Positions 10,756-31,460 of a stretch of DNA of 64,000 nt are shown here, piece after piece. A program made the position numbers and the translations under genes. The DNA comes from Cyanoderma ruficeps (Eukaryota > Chordata > Aves > Passeriformes > Timaliidae), in assembly GCA_008694505.1 (NCBI GenBank), contig VZDJ01001173.1, forward strand, positions 1,226,153 through 1,290,152, given 5' to 3'. The notes below the pieces were generated by a model. It searched no databases, was not told where the DNA came from, and was given only the letters and a program-made list of their open reading frames with translations. How positions within the stretch are numbered: position 1 is the stretch's first letter; every line of letters begins with the position of its first letter.

Positions 10756-13700
10756 TCAGAGGGCCACGCAGGTGCAGTAGTGCCGCAGCTTGCAGGGCAG
10801 GATGCCGCGGTTGATCTGGTGGAACTCCACGAGCTGGATGAGGTCGGCGAAGCGCGTCTGCCCGTCGTCCATGGTGAAGTAGAGCCGACCCTCCTCCTCG
10901 CTCTGCCGGGGGTCTGCAGGTCAGGACCCCTCTTCCCGACCTCCCCCTGGCCCCCCCAGCCCCGCGCTGGCACTCACCGGCAGGATGAGGTAGTGTTTGA
11001 TGCGCTGCAGGTGGCACAGGGACAGCACGAAGCCCTTGGGGTTCCGCTGGCTCTCCCGCACCAGGAAGACCCTGCAAGCCCCAGGGGTGTCACTGCTGGC
11101 CCCAGGTCCCCTCTGCGCTTCCAGTGTCACCCATGGGGTCCAACAAACCCCCTGTGAAGACCTGGGAGTAGCCTGGTACCTCCTGGCATCCCTGGGAGTC
11201 TGTGTGTCCCCCCAGGAGCCTGTGTGTCCCCCAAACCCCGCAAAATCCTGGGAGCCACAACCCCCCTGGGACCACTCACCCCCACCCCTACACACGTCCT
11301 GGATCCCCCCAGGAGCTGCAAGACCCTGTAACCCTTGGGCTCCTGTACCTCCCTGGAGTTCCATGTCCCCCCAGGAGCCCCAGGAACCCCGACCCCATCA
11401 CCCCAGGCTCCCGTACCCGTCCACCAAGCCCTGACGGCCGATGAGCTGCTGGGTGTCCTCCCGCGAGATGCGCCCGTGGAACCAGGGCTGGGTGCGGTGG
11501 ATGGCTGTGGGGAGAGGGGTGTCAGGCTTGGGGAGACCCCCACCCCGGGGCAGGGACCCCCATTGGGCACTGACCCCCCCGTCTCACCAGCACTGAGCGG
11601 GGAGCTGTGGCAGGCTGCGGGCAGGCTGTACCGGTGCGTCGTCTTCTTCTGGGCACACAAAGGAGGGGACGTTAGGGTGGGCTCAGGGGGACCCCCCCCT
11701 CACTCCCCAGCACCTCAACTCACCCTCCAGGCCTGTGCCTCCTCCAGGGCTGCCGTCAGCACCTCATTGGGGTTCTCGATCACCCGGCCCGTGCACCCTG
11801 AGAAGTCCATGGCCACCAGGGCGTTGTCGGAGACGCTGCGCTGTGGGGGACAGGGGGGTCACCAGAGGGTCCCCACGGGCCAGGGGCTGCAGAGGGCAGG
11901 GGACACTCACCAGGGGCGTAGGGCCGATCCAGGGGGGTTGGCTCAGTCGTGCCTGTGCTTGCTGGTAGTTGCGGTAGAGCTGCATCCCATACTGGGGGAA
12001 CAGTCCTGTCAGCTGAGGGGCTGAACTGTGGGGTGGGGGAGCACCCAGGGACACCCAGGGACCTCCACAGCCACCCAGCGCAGGGCTGGGGACCACGCCA
12101 CATGGACACAGGGACACCCACCCCGACACATTTTCACTGGGATGGGGTCATCCCTCCAGCATCCCTCTGGAACCCCTCCACATTCCCCCTCTTGGATCTC
12201 TCCAACATCTTCCCACTATCCCCCAAGCCTCCCCCATCATCCCTCCAGCTACCACCCAGCATTCCTCCAGAATCCGCCCATTATCCCCCCCGAATTCCCT
12301 CCTGGGTTGCCCCCAGCATCCCTCCGGCACCATCCCAGCGTTCCCCCAGCAGGGGGCCGGTAGCACCGGGTCGGGGCTCACCTTGAAGAGGCGGAACGCG
12401 GCCATCCAGCAGCTGCGGCTCTGCTCATCCTCGCTGCAGAGCAGCTTCAGGCCCTTCACGCCGCTCCGCACCTTGTGGGGCTGCGGGAGAGGCCGGAGCC
12501 GTCACGGGGCAGCCCCCGGGTGGCTCTGAGGGGACAGAGAGCCCTTGGCAGGGGGAGGCGCAGGGAATGACCCCGCCACAGGCAGGGACATCCCCACCTT
12601 GATGCAGAAGCCGAACTCGGTGGGCGTCCCGTAGAGCTTCTTGCCCTGCGTCACGTAGTAGATGTTGGACTCGGTGAGGTCAGCGAAGTACTGGAGGTGC
12701 CGGGGGTCCTGGGGGGTGGGGGGTGTCAGGGTTGGCCCCGCTGCACCCCCTGGCCATGTCCCCTCCCCCCAGGACCCCCCTGCCCTCACCTTGGAGGTGC
12801 CCTTGGTGGAGTAGTAGAGCCCTGAGCGGCGCAGGGAGAAGTGGAAACGTTTCCAGACCTTGCGCCCGGCCTCCCGCAGCTGCAGGAAGCCCTGGACCTC
12901 AGGGCAGCTCCCAGAGTTGAGGAAGTTCTGGGGGGACACAAGGTCTGAGGGGCACGGCGGGGTCCCCAGGGCACAGCGGGGTCCCCAGGGCACAGCGGGG
13001 TCCCAACGGCACAGCGGGGTCCCAAGGGCACGGCGGGGTCCCCAGGGCACAGCCGGGCACAGTGCCCCATACCTGGATGAGCTCGGAGTGTGCCATGCTC
13101 TTGTTGGCCTCCAGGCAGCTGGACACCATCACCTCGGGGAACAGTGACTGCTGGGGGACAGAGGGTCAGCAGAGACCCTCGGGGAGCTCAGGGTCCCCAC
13201 AGGGGGGTTCCGGAGGGCGCCCACCTACCGCGTTGCTCTTGAAGAGCTCGTACTTGGCGAAGTTCTTGCGGAACACGAAGCGGCTGTCGGCGCCCGGGGC
13301 CCAGGAGCTCTGCACCTCCACCACTGACTCGTGGTCCTCCAGGCAGCGCTCTGGGGGCACAGGGGGTCAGCAGGGTCGGGGGGGGGTCCCCAGGGCCGTG
13401 CCCCGCCGTGCCCCCACGGCCGCTCACCCAGGGCCAGGTGCTGGTGCAGCTCCACCAGGGCCCAGCTGTGGTCGTGCAGCGCCCGTGTCCTGCGCACCAG
13501 GGTCTCGCAGAGCTGCCGCGCCGTGGTCCCCGCCGACGCCTCCAGGGAGCGGCACACGCCGTCCTCCCCGAACACCTTCACCACCTGGCAGGTGGGACAG
13601 GGGTGTCAGGGCCTCCTCGGCACGAGGGGACCCTGCAGAACCACAGGTGAGACCGCCCTCCCCACCTCCTGCTCGCCAGCTCATCTGGGAGGTGGTCTCT

Positions 13701-14445
13701 GTCCCAGGGATGGGGTCCCTGTTTCCCAGCCCCTTGACTCGTGGGAGGTGGCCCCTTCCCCCTTCCCCAGGGCTCAGGTCTCCCTTCCCAGCCCCTTGGC
13801 CCCCCAGCTCAGGAGGGTGGGACCTCTGTAGAGGGGTCCCTGTCCAAAAGCTGAGACCCCTTCCCAGACCCTCAACTCACATGGGAGGTGGTTCCTACCC
13901 CAGAGCTGAGACCCTCCCCTCTCCCCAGTGCCCTGACTCCCACTTCACATGGGAGGTGCCCTCCTCAGTCCCTGCCCCAAGAGCAAGAATCCCCTCCCCA
14001 GCACTGGTAGGGGTGTCCCCGTCCCAGATCTCAGCCCCCCTTCCCAGCCCCCTGCCCCTGACTCACATGGGAGGTGCCCTCGCGGGGGGGTCCCTGTCCC
14101 AGGGCCGGGCTGCTCAGGATGGGTGAGTTGGAGGGGCTGCAGAGCTCGGGGAAGGGGTTGGGGATGCTGGGCAGCGACGACGCTCGTGGCTCCTCCTGTG
14201 GTGACTGCCGGCTGCAGGCACAGGGGGGTGAATTCTATGCCCCCTGTGACCCCCCCTGAGCAACCCCTGTCCCCCCCCTTAACCTCCCTGAACTCCCCCC
14301 GGCCTCACACCCACCTGCTGCCGTGGATGAAGAGGGGCTGGGAGCGCTTGACCTCGGGCAGCCCCTCGCCCCCATCCCGCTCACCAGGACCCCCATCCTG
14401 CTCGGGGGGCTCCCAGAGGCTGCTCTGCTGAGCCCCCCCCTCCAT
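10756..14445 (-). CDS. GRB7: Growth factor receptor-bound protein 7
   Basis: GRB7 is a cytoplasmic adaptor that binds phosphotyrosines of ERBB2 and other receptors and signals to migration pathways. Coding exons: 14315-14445, 14067-14211, 13428-13584, 13229-13350, 13073-13150, 12790-12927, 12598-12708, 12382-12480, 11911-11991, 11724-11840, 11588-11648, 11417-11504, 10978-11071 and 10756-10902. All are GT-AG and in frame, giving 522 residues (human about 532). Domains: a proline-rich [21 protein letters not shown] terminus, RA-like domain about 93-180, PH about 222-330 ([16 protein letters not shown]), BPS about 345-415 ([11 protein letters not shown]), SH2 about 419-515 with the phosphotyrosine-binding arginine in [10 protein letters not shown]. 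The start is the ATG in a strong GCCATGG context; an out-of-frame ATG lies five bases upstream, in weaker context. The last-exon acceptor was chosen because it gives SEEEGRLYF in frame. Confidence 0.97.
12955..13060. repeat. 20-bp tandem repeat in GRB7 intron 6
   Basis: Five to six copies of GGGCACAGCGGGGTCCCCA lie just downstream of the exon 6 donor (13072-13071). Confidence 0.85.
13681..14080. repeat. Minisatellite in GRB7 intron 3 whose unit includes the exon 3 donor junction
   Basis: Units of about 57-70 bp carry ACTCACATGGGAGGTG on the plus strand. On the minus strand this is CACCTCCCATGTGAGT, the exon 3 end plus its splice donor. Intronic copies start near 13681, 13736, 13806 (weak), 13874 and 13943. 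The true exon 3 end is at 14067. Confidence 0.85.
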
Positions 14446-14453
14446 GGCATTAT

Positions 14454-16367
14454 CTGTGGGAAGAGAGGGGGTTTGGCACCCTGTGATGGCCCTCGTTCCC
14501 TTGGGGGGGCCGTGGCCACATTTGGGGGGCCATGGCCAAGCGTGGGCAGCCCCTGCATGACACCACACGGGGCTCCATGTGGAGCCCACCCCTGGCACCC
14601 ACCCAGGGGTATTTTCCTGGTGCCCAGACAAGCAGGACCCCAGCCCTGGGGGTCTGGCTGAGCCCCATGTGGCCACCAAGAGTGTCCCAGTCCCCCCAGT
14701 CCTGTCCAGGTGCTGGGGGCTGCAGGGTAACACTGATGGTGAGCACGGCCCGTTAGGAGACCCCCAAGAATCCCCCACATCCCACGTGGGACCCTCATCA
14801 GTGGCCCCACATCAGCACTGAGGGTCTGGGGGCACTGCGGGATGCTGGCTGAGCCTTGCTGGGCTGAGCTTAGCCAGGCTGAGCTTTGCCAGGCCGAGCC
14901 GTGGCGGCGCCGGGGAGAGAAGGAAGCCGAGCGTGGCGGCGGCGGCGGCTCAGCCCAAACACCTCCTCGGGTCCGGCCAAACCAGTTCTGGCGGCCGCTC
15001 CCAGCTCCACCTCACCGCCCTGGCATCCGGGCCCGGGCGGCCGCGCCGGGAGCCGGGGGCGAGGGAGCCGCCGTGGGAACCGCCGCCAGCCCCCCCACCC
15101 CGAGCTGGCACAGCCCCCCCGTGTCCCCACCCACGCCCGGTGCCAGCGCCCACGCGGTGCCACCGTGCTCGGCCACCGGCCGTGCTGGGACACCGGCTGT
15201 GCCTCAGGACTGACCCGCGGGGATGTGCCACGGCCCCGCCAGCACGTGGCACACGTAACACACACGTGGCACCCACGGTGGCACTCGGTGACCGGGGGCA
15301 CCGGACCCGGCGGTCCCAGGACACCGTGTAGGGCCACGTTAATCATTCGCCCGCTGCCCGTCCCTGTCCCCACCTCCTGCCACCTCTCAGGGTCCAAGTC
15401 CACGGCTGGGCAGGGCTGATGTCATCCTCATCCCATCCCTGTCCCCGCCGTGTCCCTGTCCCCATCACAGCATCCCACCAGGACCCTCTGCTCCACCCCC
15501 ACTCCCTGCCCCGGCTGCGCCAGGCCGGGTGTCCCCCCTCCCTGGGCAGACCCCGGGGTGATCTGGGGACACGGGGACAGTCTGGGGTCAGGTAGGGTGA
15601 TGCTGCTGGTGGGGCACGGCAGGGGACATGGGGGAATGTGACAAACAGGGCCCTGTGACCGGGACACTGCCCTGGCACCAACCCGCAGCCCAACCCCATG
15701 GCCTCAGGTCACCCGGGTGTGAGCCCTGTCCCGGTGTCCCGGTGTCCCGGTGGCCCTGGCAGGGCTCCAGCCGGGTGGGGACACACAGGATGTCCCGGGG
15801 CCGTGGGACAAACGGGGACACAGGGCAAAGGGACAGGGGCCATCAGGGTCATGGGGTGGGGGACTGGAGGGGGTTCAGGACCACCGGGATGGGCCCCAGG
15901 GCCACCAGGGCTACAGAGCAGGGGGTCCAGGGCCACCAGATTGAGGGGATGGGGTCCCAGGGCAACAGGGCTGAGGGACAGGATCCCAGAGCCACCAGGA
16001 TTAGGGGATGGGATTCCGGGGACACCAGGATTAAGGAACAGAATCACAGGGCCACCAGGATAAGGGACAGGGTGCTGGGACCACCAAGATTCAGGAGCAG
16101 GACCCCAGCTGTGGGTGGGGGTCCCGGTGGGTGCTGAGGTTGGGGGGACAGGGCTCCTCAGGGGAGCAGAGGCAGCCGGGGAGCCACGGCGGGATGAGAG
16201 GAGGAGGAAGAGCCGCGAGGAAGGCGGGAAGGAGGGAGGGAAGGGGTGCAGGCGCCGCGAGAGGTCCGGGGTCGTTCCCGGCGGGATGAGGCCGACACCG
16301 CGGGATGAGCCGCCACCCTCCGGCCCCCAGCGGCCCCCAGCAGCCCCCAGCCCGGCCCCACTCCTAC
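14454..16367 (-). other. GRB7: GRB7 intron 1
   Basis: The intron separates the inferred non-coding exon 1 from the start-codon exon. It contains a CpG-dense patch at about 14880-15180 with a short GGC trinucleotide run (14934-14949). It also has a 38-bp-type repeat at about 15890-16095 (CCACCAGGATTAGGGGATGG units). No other gene was recognised. Confidence 0.65.
15890..16095. repeat. About 38-bp tandem repeat in GRB7 intron 1
   Basis: About five degenerate copies of a unit containing GGGCCACCAGGATTAGGGGATGGG. Confidence 0.75.
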
Positions 16368-16480
16368 CTGCAGCGCCCGCCGCGTCCCGGCACCGTCCCG
16401 CCGGACCAGGGATTCCTGTTCTCCCCGGCTTTATCTACCTGCGCCAGCACCCGCCCCCGCCTGACATCACAACGCCCCGG
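16368..16480 (-). promoter_or_regulatory. GRB7: GRB7 promoter and non-coding exon 1 (inferred)
   Basis: The minus strand has a good splice donor, CTGCAG|GTAGGA, with GT at 16367-16366. About 65 bp upstream lie a TATA-like AGATAAAG (16430-16437), a GC box and a CRE-like TGATGTCA near 16462-16469. I infer a short untranslated exon of about 40 nt starting near 16405 and joined to the start-codon exon acceptor at 14454-14455. Confidence 0.5.
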
Positions 16481-16481
16481 G

Positions 16482-17590
16482 CCTGCTGCCCGGCACCGGC
16501 CCCCCACCAGCACCCAGGGAGGCTCCCCCAGCCCCCCCGGCCCCGCGGTGGGGTGTCCAGCCTGACCCCGGCTCAGCCCTGGGGGGCTGGACCCCCCCAA
16601 ACCCGCCTCCCACGACCCCCCTGGGGTGGTGATGGGGAGTTTCCCACAATGCACTGGGGTGACCCCTGGGGCAGCCGGGCCGTGGGGGGACACAGGGCAT
16701 CGGTCTCCTGGGATGTCCTGGGGATGCAGATCCCACAGACGCCCAGCCCATGCCCTGGGAGTCCCCAACACCGGGGTGTGGGGTTTGGGTTGGGGCTCCC
16801 CTGGGACCCCCCAAAGTGGGGGCTGAAAGGGTCCCATGGTGGGAGGGGGATGTCCCCATTGTCCCCTAAGGGACCCCTGCCAGGCGGGACCGTGGGTGGG
16901 GGGGTCATGAGGGTCTCATGCAGGTCAGGGGCCCTTCCAGAAGGGTTGCGGGGTGGTATTTGGGCTATGGGAATGCAGTGAGACGTGGGGTCCTTTAGGG
17001 GCTCTGTGTGTGTCCTGTGGGGTCCCTTGTGGGTATCCCCACATGGGGTCTGGCAGTCCCCACTGGGAACTTGGGGTGCCACGGGGTCACAGAGTGGCTA
17101 GAAGTGTCCCCATGGAGAGGTTCAGGGGTCCCTGTGGGGGAGGCTGAGGGTTCCATGGGGTCCTGTTGGTCTGTGGGGGGGGGGGCTACAAGGCCCTATA
17201 GAACCCCCACAGGGGTTTTAGGTGTGGGTCTCATGGAGCAGTGGGGGCTCCCCCGGGACTGGAGAACTTCTGCGAGGGTCATTTCAGGTCCCGCGGGTTC
17301 CGTGTGGGTCCCCCGGAGATGTCACCTTGGGTCCCAGGGGGGTGGGTGCAGGTGACACGGGGGTCACTGAGATCATCGTGTGGGTCCCCTGCGGGTCTCG
17401 GGGGTGGCTGCAGGTGACACACGGGTGAGTCTGGCCCCCCCGGGGATCACTCTAGGTCACTGGATGTGTCCTGGGAGTCACTTTGGGTTACTGGGTGTCT
17501 CACGGGGAGTCACTGAAGGTCATTTTTGGTCCCCCGGGGGGTCACCGGGGTCACGGCGGGTCCCCCGGAGGTCTCGGGGCAGACAAGACG
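16482..17590. other. Intergenic region between GRB7 and MIEN1 (head to head)
   Basis: About 1.1 kb of G-rich sequence on the plus strand, with degenerate GGTCCC/GGGGTCAC repeats from about 16,980 to 17,580. No gene was seen. The two flanking genes diverge from here. Confidence 0.6.
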
Positions 17591-17599
17591 AGCAGCGCG

Positions 17600-17673
17600 G
17601 TGGTGCAGAGCGGCCGGAAGTGGCCCATCACGTGACCGCACCCGGAAGCGGCGGCGCGGCGGCACCGGGGGCC
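17600..17673 (+). promoter_or_regulatory. MIEN1: MIEN1 promoter elements
   Basis: A CpG-rich TATA-less promoter. An ETS site CCGGAAGTG lies at 17614-17622, a palindromic E-box TCACGTGA at 17628-17635 (USF/MYC type) and a second CCGGAAGC at 17642-17649, all within 60 bp of the start codon. Confidence 0.6.
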
Positions 17674-19412
17674 ATGAGCGGCGGGGTCGAGAACGCGACC
17701 GGGGACGGGAACGGAGCCGAGAGCGGGGCCGAGCAGCGGGTCCGCATCGTGGTGGAGTACTGGTGAGTGCCACGGCCGCGGGGGGCCCGCGGGCGGATGA
17801 ACCGAGGGGACCCCGCGGGCTCCGAGGGTGGGAACGAGCCGGGGTAGGGGAGGAGCTGTCCCAGCGACACTGGGAGCAGAAACTGGGGGAACTGGGATGG
17901 GGCGTGCGGCGGGTTCAGGCACGGAGAGGACTGGGGGGAGAAGGGGGGGCTGAGGAGAATATAGAGGGGTTGGGGGGCTGAGGAGGGGGCTCTAGGGAGG
18001 TTGAGGAGGGGGCTGGAGGGAGGTTGAGGGTCTCTGCAGGGTGGAGGAATCGGGGCGCTGAGGGGGGTTATAGGGGAACTCGGGGGCTGAGGAAGGGGGT
18101 ATGGAGGATGTGGGGGGCTCTGCGGGGTGGGGGGGTAATGAGGGGCCAGAGGGTTGTGGGGTACGGGGGCTGAGGGTGTGGGGGCGTGCAGGGGGTTCTG
18201 GGGAGGGCTCCTGAGGGGGGCGGGAGGCAGCAGAGCTGTTGTGGGGCTACAGGCTGGGGGGGCTCCTTGGTTCGGGGAGGGTTTGGGGGGGTCCTCAGCC
18301 AGCTCCCCCTCCCCAGCGAGCCCTGCGGCTTCGAGGCCACGTACCAGGAGCTGGCGAGCGCCGTGCGGGACGAGTACCCCGACATCGAGATCGAGTCCCG
18401 GCTGGGGGGCACCGGTGAGACCCCCCAGCAGCCTTGGGGCCGGGGGGACACACACCCCAAGCCCCCCCCCACTGCCGTGGGGTTTGGGGAGGGGCTGGGG
18501 TGGGTTAGACCCGGCAGGAAGCCCAGGGGGGAGGTGCCCTGTCCCCTCAGCAGGGTTTGGGGACAGAGCTGGGGGTCTGCAGGAGCCCCTGGGGGTGCCC
18601 TGGGGTGCTCAGCCAGCCCGGTGCTGCCGGGGGGGGACGGGCTGGGGGTGCCACGAGGGGTTTGGGGGGGGACACAGCTCAGGGCTGGGCCTTGTGTGTG
18701 TCCTCAGGTGCCTTCGAGATCGAGATCAACGGGCAGCTCGTCTTCTCCAAGCTGGAGAACGGGGGCTTTCCCTATGAGAAGGACGTGAGTACCCACCCGG
18801 GGGTCCCGGGGGTCTGCCAGGCTGGGCTGGGGGTGTTTGGTTTGCAGTGAGCCCCTCCTGTGATGGGCTCTGCCCATGGGGGTCCCTGTTTTGTCACCCT
18901 TTGGAGTTGTTCCCCTTCCTGCCACCCTGCCAGGACCCGCTGAGGGTCATGCTGGGAGAGAGGGGCAATAAGAAAAAAGAAAAGAAAAAATGAAGAAAAG
19001 AAAAGAAGAAAAAAAGGGGGGGAAAAAAAGAAGGGAAAAGGGAAAAAGAGAAGAAGGGGAAAAAAGAAGGATAAAAGGATGGAGATGAATGACATGCTGG
19101 TTCTTGGGAGACAGAGCTGGATCCAGTGGAGAAGGGGCAACCAAACAGACCACCAGAGTAGAAAAAACAACCAATGTACAATTATCAAATACACATCCCA
19201 GTGCTTCCAAAAATTCCCAGGGCAGGCAGGACTGCTCTCAGAGCTTTGCTGTGGCCGGGATTTGTCCCTGTCACCTCCATGTGTCCCCAAGCCCTGGCTG
19301 TGACCCCTCCCCTGCCGTGTCTCCCCAGCTGATCGAGGCCATCCGCAGAGCCCGCAATGGGGAGCCCCTGGAGAAAATCACCAACAGCCGCCCCCCCTGC
19401 GTCATCCTGTAG
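17674..19412 (+). CDS. MIEN1: Migration and invasion enhancer 1 (SelWTH-family, prenylated)
   Basis: A small membrane-anchored thioredoxin-like protein that promotes Akt/NF-kB signalling and cell migration in mammals. Exons are 17674-17762, 18317-18414, 18708-18784 and 19329-19412, all GT-AG, giving 115 residues, the same as human. Visible features are the CEPC redox motif (SelW-like CxxC) spanning the exon 1/2 join, an ITAM-like pair of tyrosines in [18 protein letters not shown], the family segment [20 protein letters not shown], and a C-terminal CVIL prenylation box. It is head to head with GRB7 and tail to tail with ERBB2, as in mammals. Confidence 0.97.
17763..18316 (+). other. MIEN1: MIEN1 intron 1
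   Basis: A G-rich intron with degenerate GGGGGCTGAGGAGGGGG repeats from about 17,940 to 18,200. Nothing else was recognised. Confidence 0.7.
18956..19250. repeat. Unidentified repeat, copy A, with polypurine tract (MIEN1 intron 3)
   Basis: A GAAAA/GGGAAAA polypurine tract (about 18956-19080) is followed by about 170 bp that recurs at 20464-20625. The shared block begins GATGAATGACATGCTGG. It continues through CTTGGGAGACAGAGCTGGAT and GTAGAAAAAACAACCAATGT and ends near GGCAGGCAGGACTGCTCTCA. By eye the two copies are roughly 85-90% identical. I cannot assign a family. Confidence 0.8.
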
Positions 19413-20047
19413 CCCCCCGGGGACAGCGGGGTCCCCCTGTGCTGCCCCTCGCTGCCTTCCTTAAATCCCTGCATGACTGGGGGGCACCAGGGGGTCTGGG
19501 GACGTTGGGGGAGCTCATTGGGGGACCCCCAGGGCAGAGCTGTGGCACTGGTGGCACTGGGGGTCATTCTGTCCCCTGCCCAAACTGCTGTGGGGTGTAG
19601 CCGTGGCCTTGGGGGGGGTGGGGGGTCTCCCACCTGCTTTTGCCTCCCCCCCCCCCATCAGCTGCACCTCCCTGGGGGGCACAGGGGGTCCCCAGACACG
19701 GGGTCCCCGCAGCACCCCCATTTCTCAGTGCTGGCCTCTCCCTCTCCCCCTGGGAATCCGGGGCTGTCCCAGGAGTGGGGAGCCAGGCCGGGTGTGGGAG
19801 CAGCTCCCAGCAGGTTCATTCCAAGGGGAATCCAGTGGCTATAACTCCCCCAGGATTTGTTAATGATTAAAATCCCTCTGTCACTGTTTAATCCGGGGCA
19901 GGGGCCGGGCATGGGAACCCCGGCCCGGCCCCAGGGCCACGGGTGTGTTCACACGCCCCTCCCCATTCCCCATTCCCCATTCCCAGCTCCTGATTCCCGC
20001 CTGGAATGACCCTGCCCTTGGCCTCGGGGCGAGGGGGGCCCCCCCTA

Positions 20048-20053
20048 TTTATT
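20048..20053 (-). terminator. ERBB2: AATAAA polyadenylation signal, ERBB2
   Basis: The minus strand reads AATAAA here, the first canonical signal after the ERBB2 stop (20934-20936). This gives a 3-prime UTR of about 900 nt that includes repeat copy B. Confidence 0.65.
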
Positions 20054-20086
20054 CTATACTGTGTATAAACCAAACGGCCGGGGCGG

Positions 20087-20092
20087 AATAAA
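20087..20092 (+). terminator. MIEN1: AATAAA polyadenylation signal, MIEN1
   Basis: AATAAA lies about 675 bp past the MIEN1 stop, on the plus strand. No earlier canonical signal was seen. The inferred MIEN1 end (about 20110) crosses the inferred ERBB2 end on the opposite strand. Confidence 0.7.
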
Positions 20093-20214
20093 GGATGGAG
20101 AATGTGGCTCCTCTCGTCTCCCTTGGGAATGCGGGGTGGGACACGGTCCTGGATCCTGCCTGGGAGCAGGAATTTTATCCTTCAGGCAGAGTGGTGGGGG
20201 GTGACAGAGGGGAA

Positions 20215-20625
20215 GGGAACAGAAGGGGAAAGAGGAAGGAGTGGGAGAAGGAAAAGAGGAAAAGGAAGGGAAGGGGGAAGAAGGAAAAAAGGGGATAGAA
20301 AAGGGGAAAAGGGAACAGAGAAAGGGAAAAGGGAACAGAAAAAGGAATGGAAAAAAGGGAAAAGGGGAAAGGGAGGGGAAAAGGGAAGGAAAAAGGGGAA
20401 AAAAGAAGGGAGAAGGGAAAAAGAGAAGGAAAAGGGGGAAATAAGAAGGATAAAGGGAAGGGATATGAATGACATGCTGGCCCTTGGGAGACAGAGCTGG
20501 ATCTGACGCAGAAGAGGGAACCAAACAGACCGCCAGAGTAGAAAAAACAACCAATGTACAATTATCAAATATACATCCCGCTGCGTCCAAAAAAATCCCA
20601 GAGCAGCCAGGACTGCTCTCAGTCC
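20215..20625. repeat. Unidentified repeat, copy B, with polypurine tract (ERBB2 3-prime UTR)
   Basis: A polypurine tract of GGAAAAGGG words (about 20215-20460) is followed by the same block of about 170 bp as in copy A (18956-19250), in the same orientation. It lies antisense within the inferred ERBB2 3-prime UTR, so the ERBB2 mRNA would carry a long pyrimidine tract. Confidence 0.8.
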
Positions 20626-20933
20626 AGCTGCCCTCAGTGCAAGTCCACGTGTCCCAGGCACTGGGACAGCCCTGGAGTGGGGGGGATGGCAGAGGGTCTG
20701 TCCTTCTCTGGGCCGTGCCGGGTCCAAGCTCCCTGGGCTGCTGAGGCACCGCCCGTGCCACCGAGGGTGACCCCTCTGTCCCCAGTCTTGGCTGCCACAC
20801 TGTCCCACAGCGTCCTGGGCTCTGCCAGCCCTCCGTGGCCGGTGCCACCCCCGGGCAGAGGGGACGGACCCCCAGCCCCACAGCCGTGGCTTGTCCCTCC
20901 CTGAGCTGCCTTGGTGAAATTGGGGGGTCTCTC

Positions 20934-30848
<9,915 letters not shown>

Positions 30849-31039
30849 GGTGCTCAGCGCGGGCCGCGGCCCATGGCCCCGCCGCCGCTCCGGGAAAGTT
30901 TGCGGAGCCGGAGCCGCCGCCTCCCGCCGCTCCCGGGCTCCGCCTCGCGATCCCGATCCCGGTCCCGGCCTCGGGCGAGGGCGCGCCGCGCGCTCCCGCC
31001 GCCCCCGCGCGCTCCCGCCGGCCCGGAGCAGGACAGACC

Positions 31040-31460
31040 CCTCCGTCCAACCCCCCGGAGCACCGGGCACCTCCCGCCCCGGACTCCCCCTCCCCTCCTG
31101 CCGTCCTCCGTAGCGCTGGGAATCACCGCCGGCCATCCCCGGGAGCACCGGGGACCCCTCGTTCACCCTTCCCATCCTCCGGACCGGCGGGTGTCCCTCG
31201 GCCCAGACCCCCCCGTCCACTGCCCGGGAGCACTGGGGACCCCCTGGCTCCGATCCCACTTCACACCCCCTCGGAGCACCAGGAGCCCCTCACCCCCGGA
31301 CCCCTCCCATCCAATCCGTCCCCCCACAACATCGTGGACTGGGGACTTCCCATCCCAGAGTCCCTCGTTCCCATTCCCTGGGGAGCACCAGGGACTCCCC
31401 GACCTCAGAGCTCTCCTGTCCTGGGGTCCTGCTGGGATCCTGGGGGGTCGCCTGAATGGG
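31040..31460. repeat. GGGAGCACCGGGGACCCC-type repeat upstream of ERBB2
   Basis: Five degenerate units of 65-80 bp share GGAGCACCGGGGACCCCTC. They lie between the ERBB2 promoter and the PGAP3 promoter. Confidence 0.7.
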
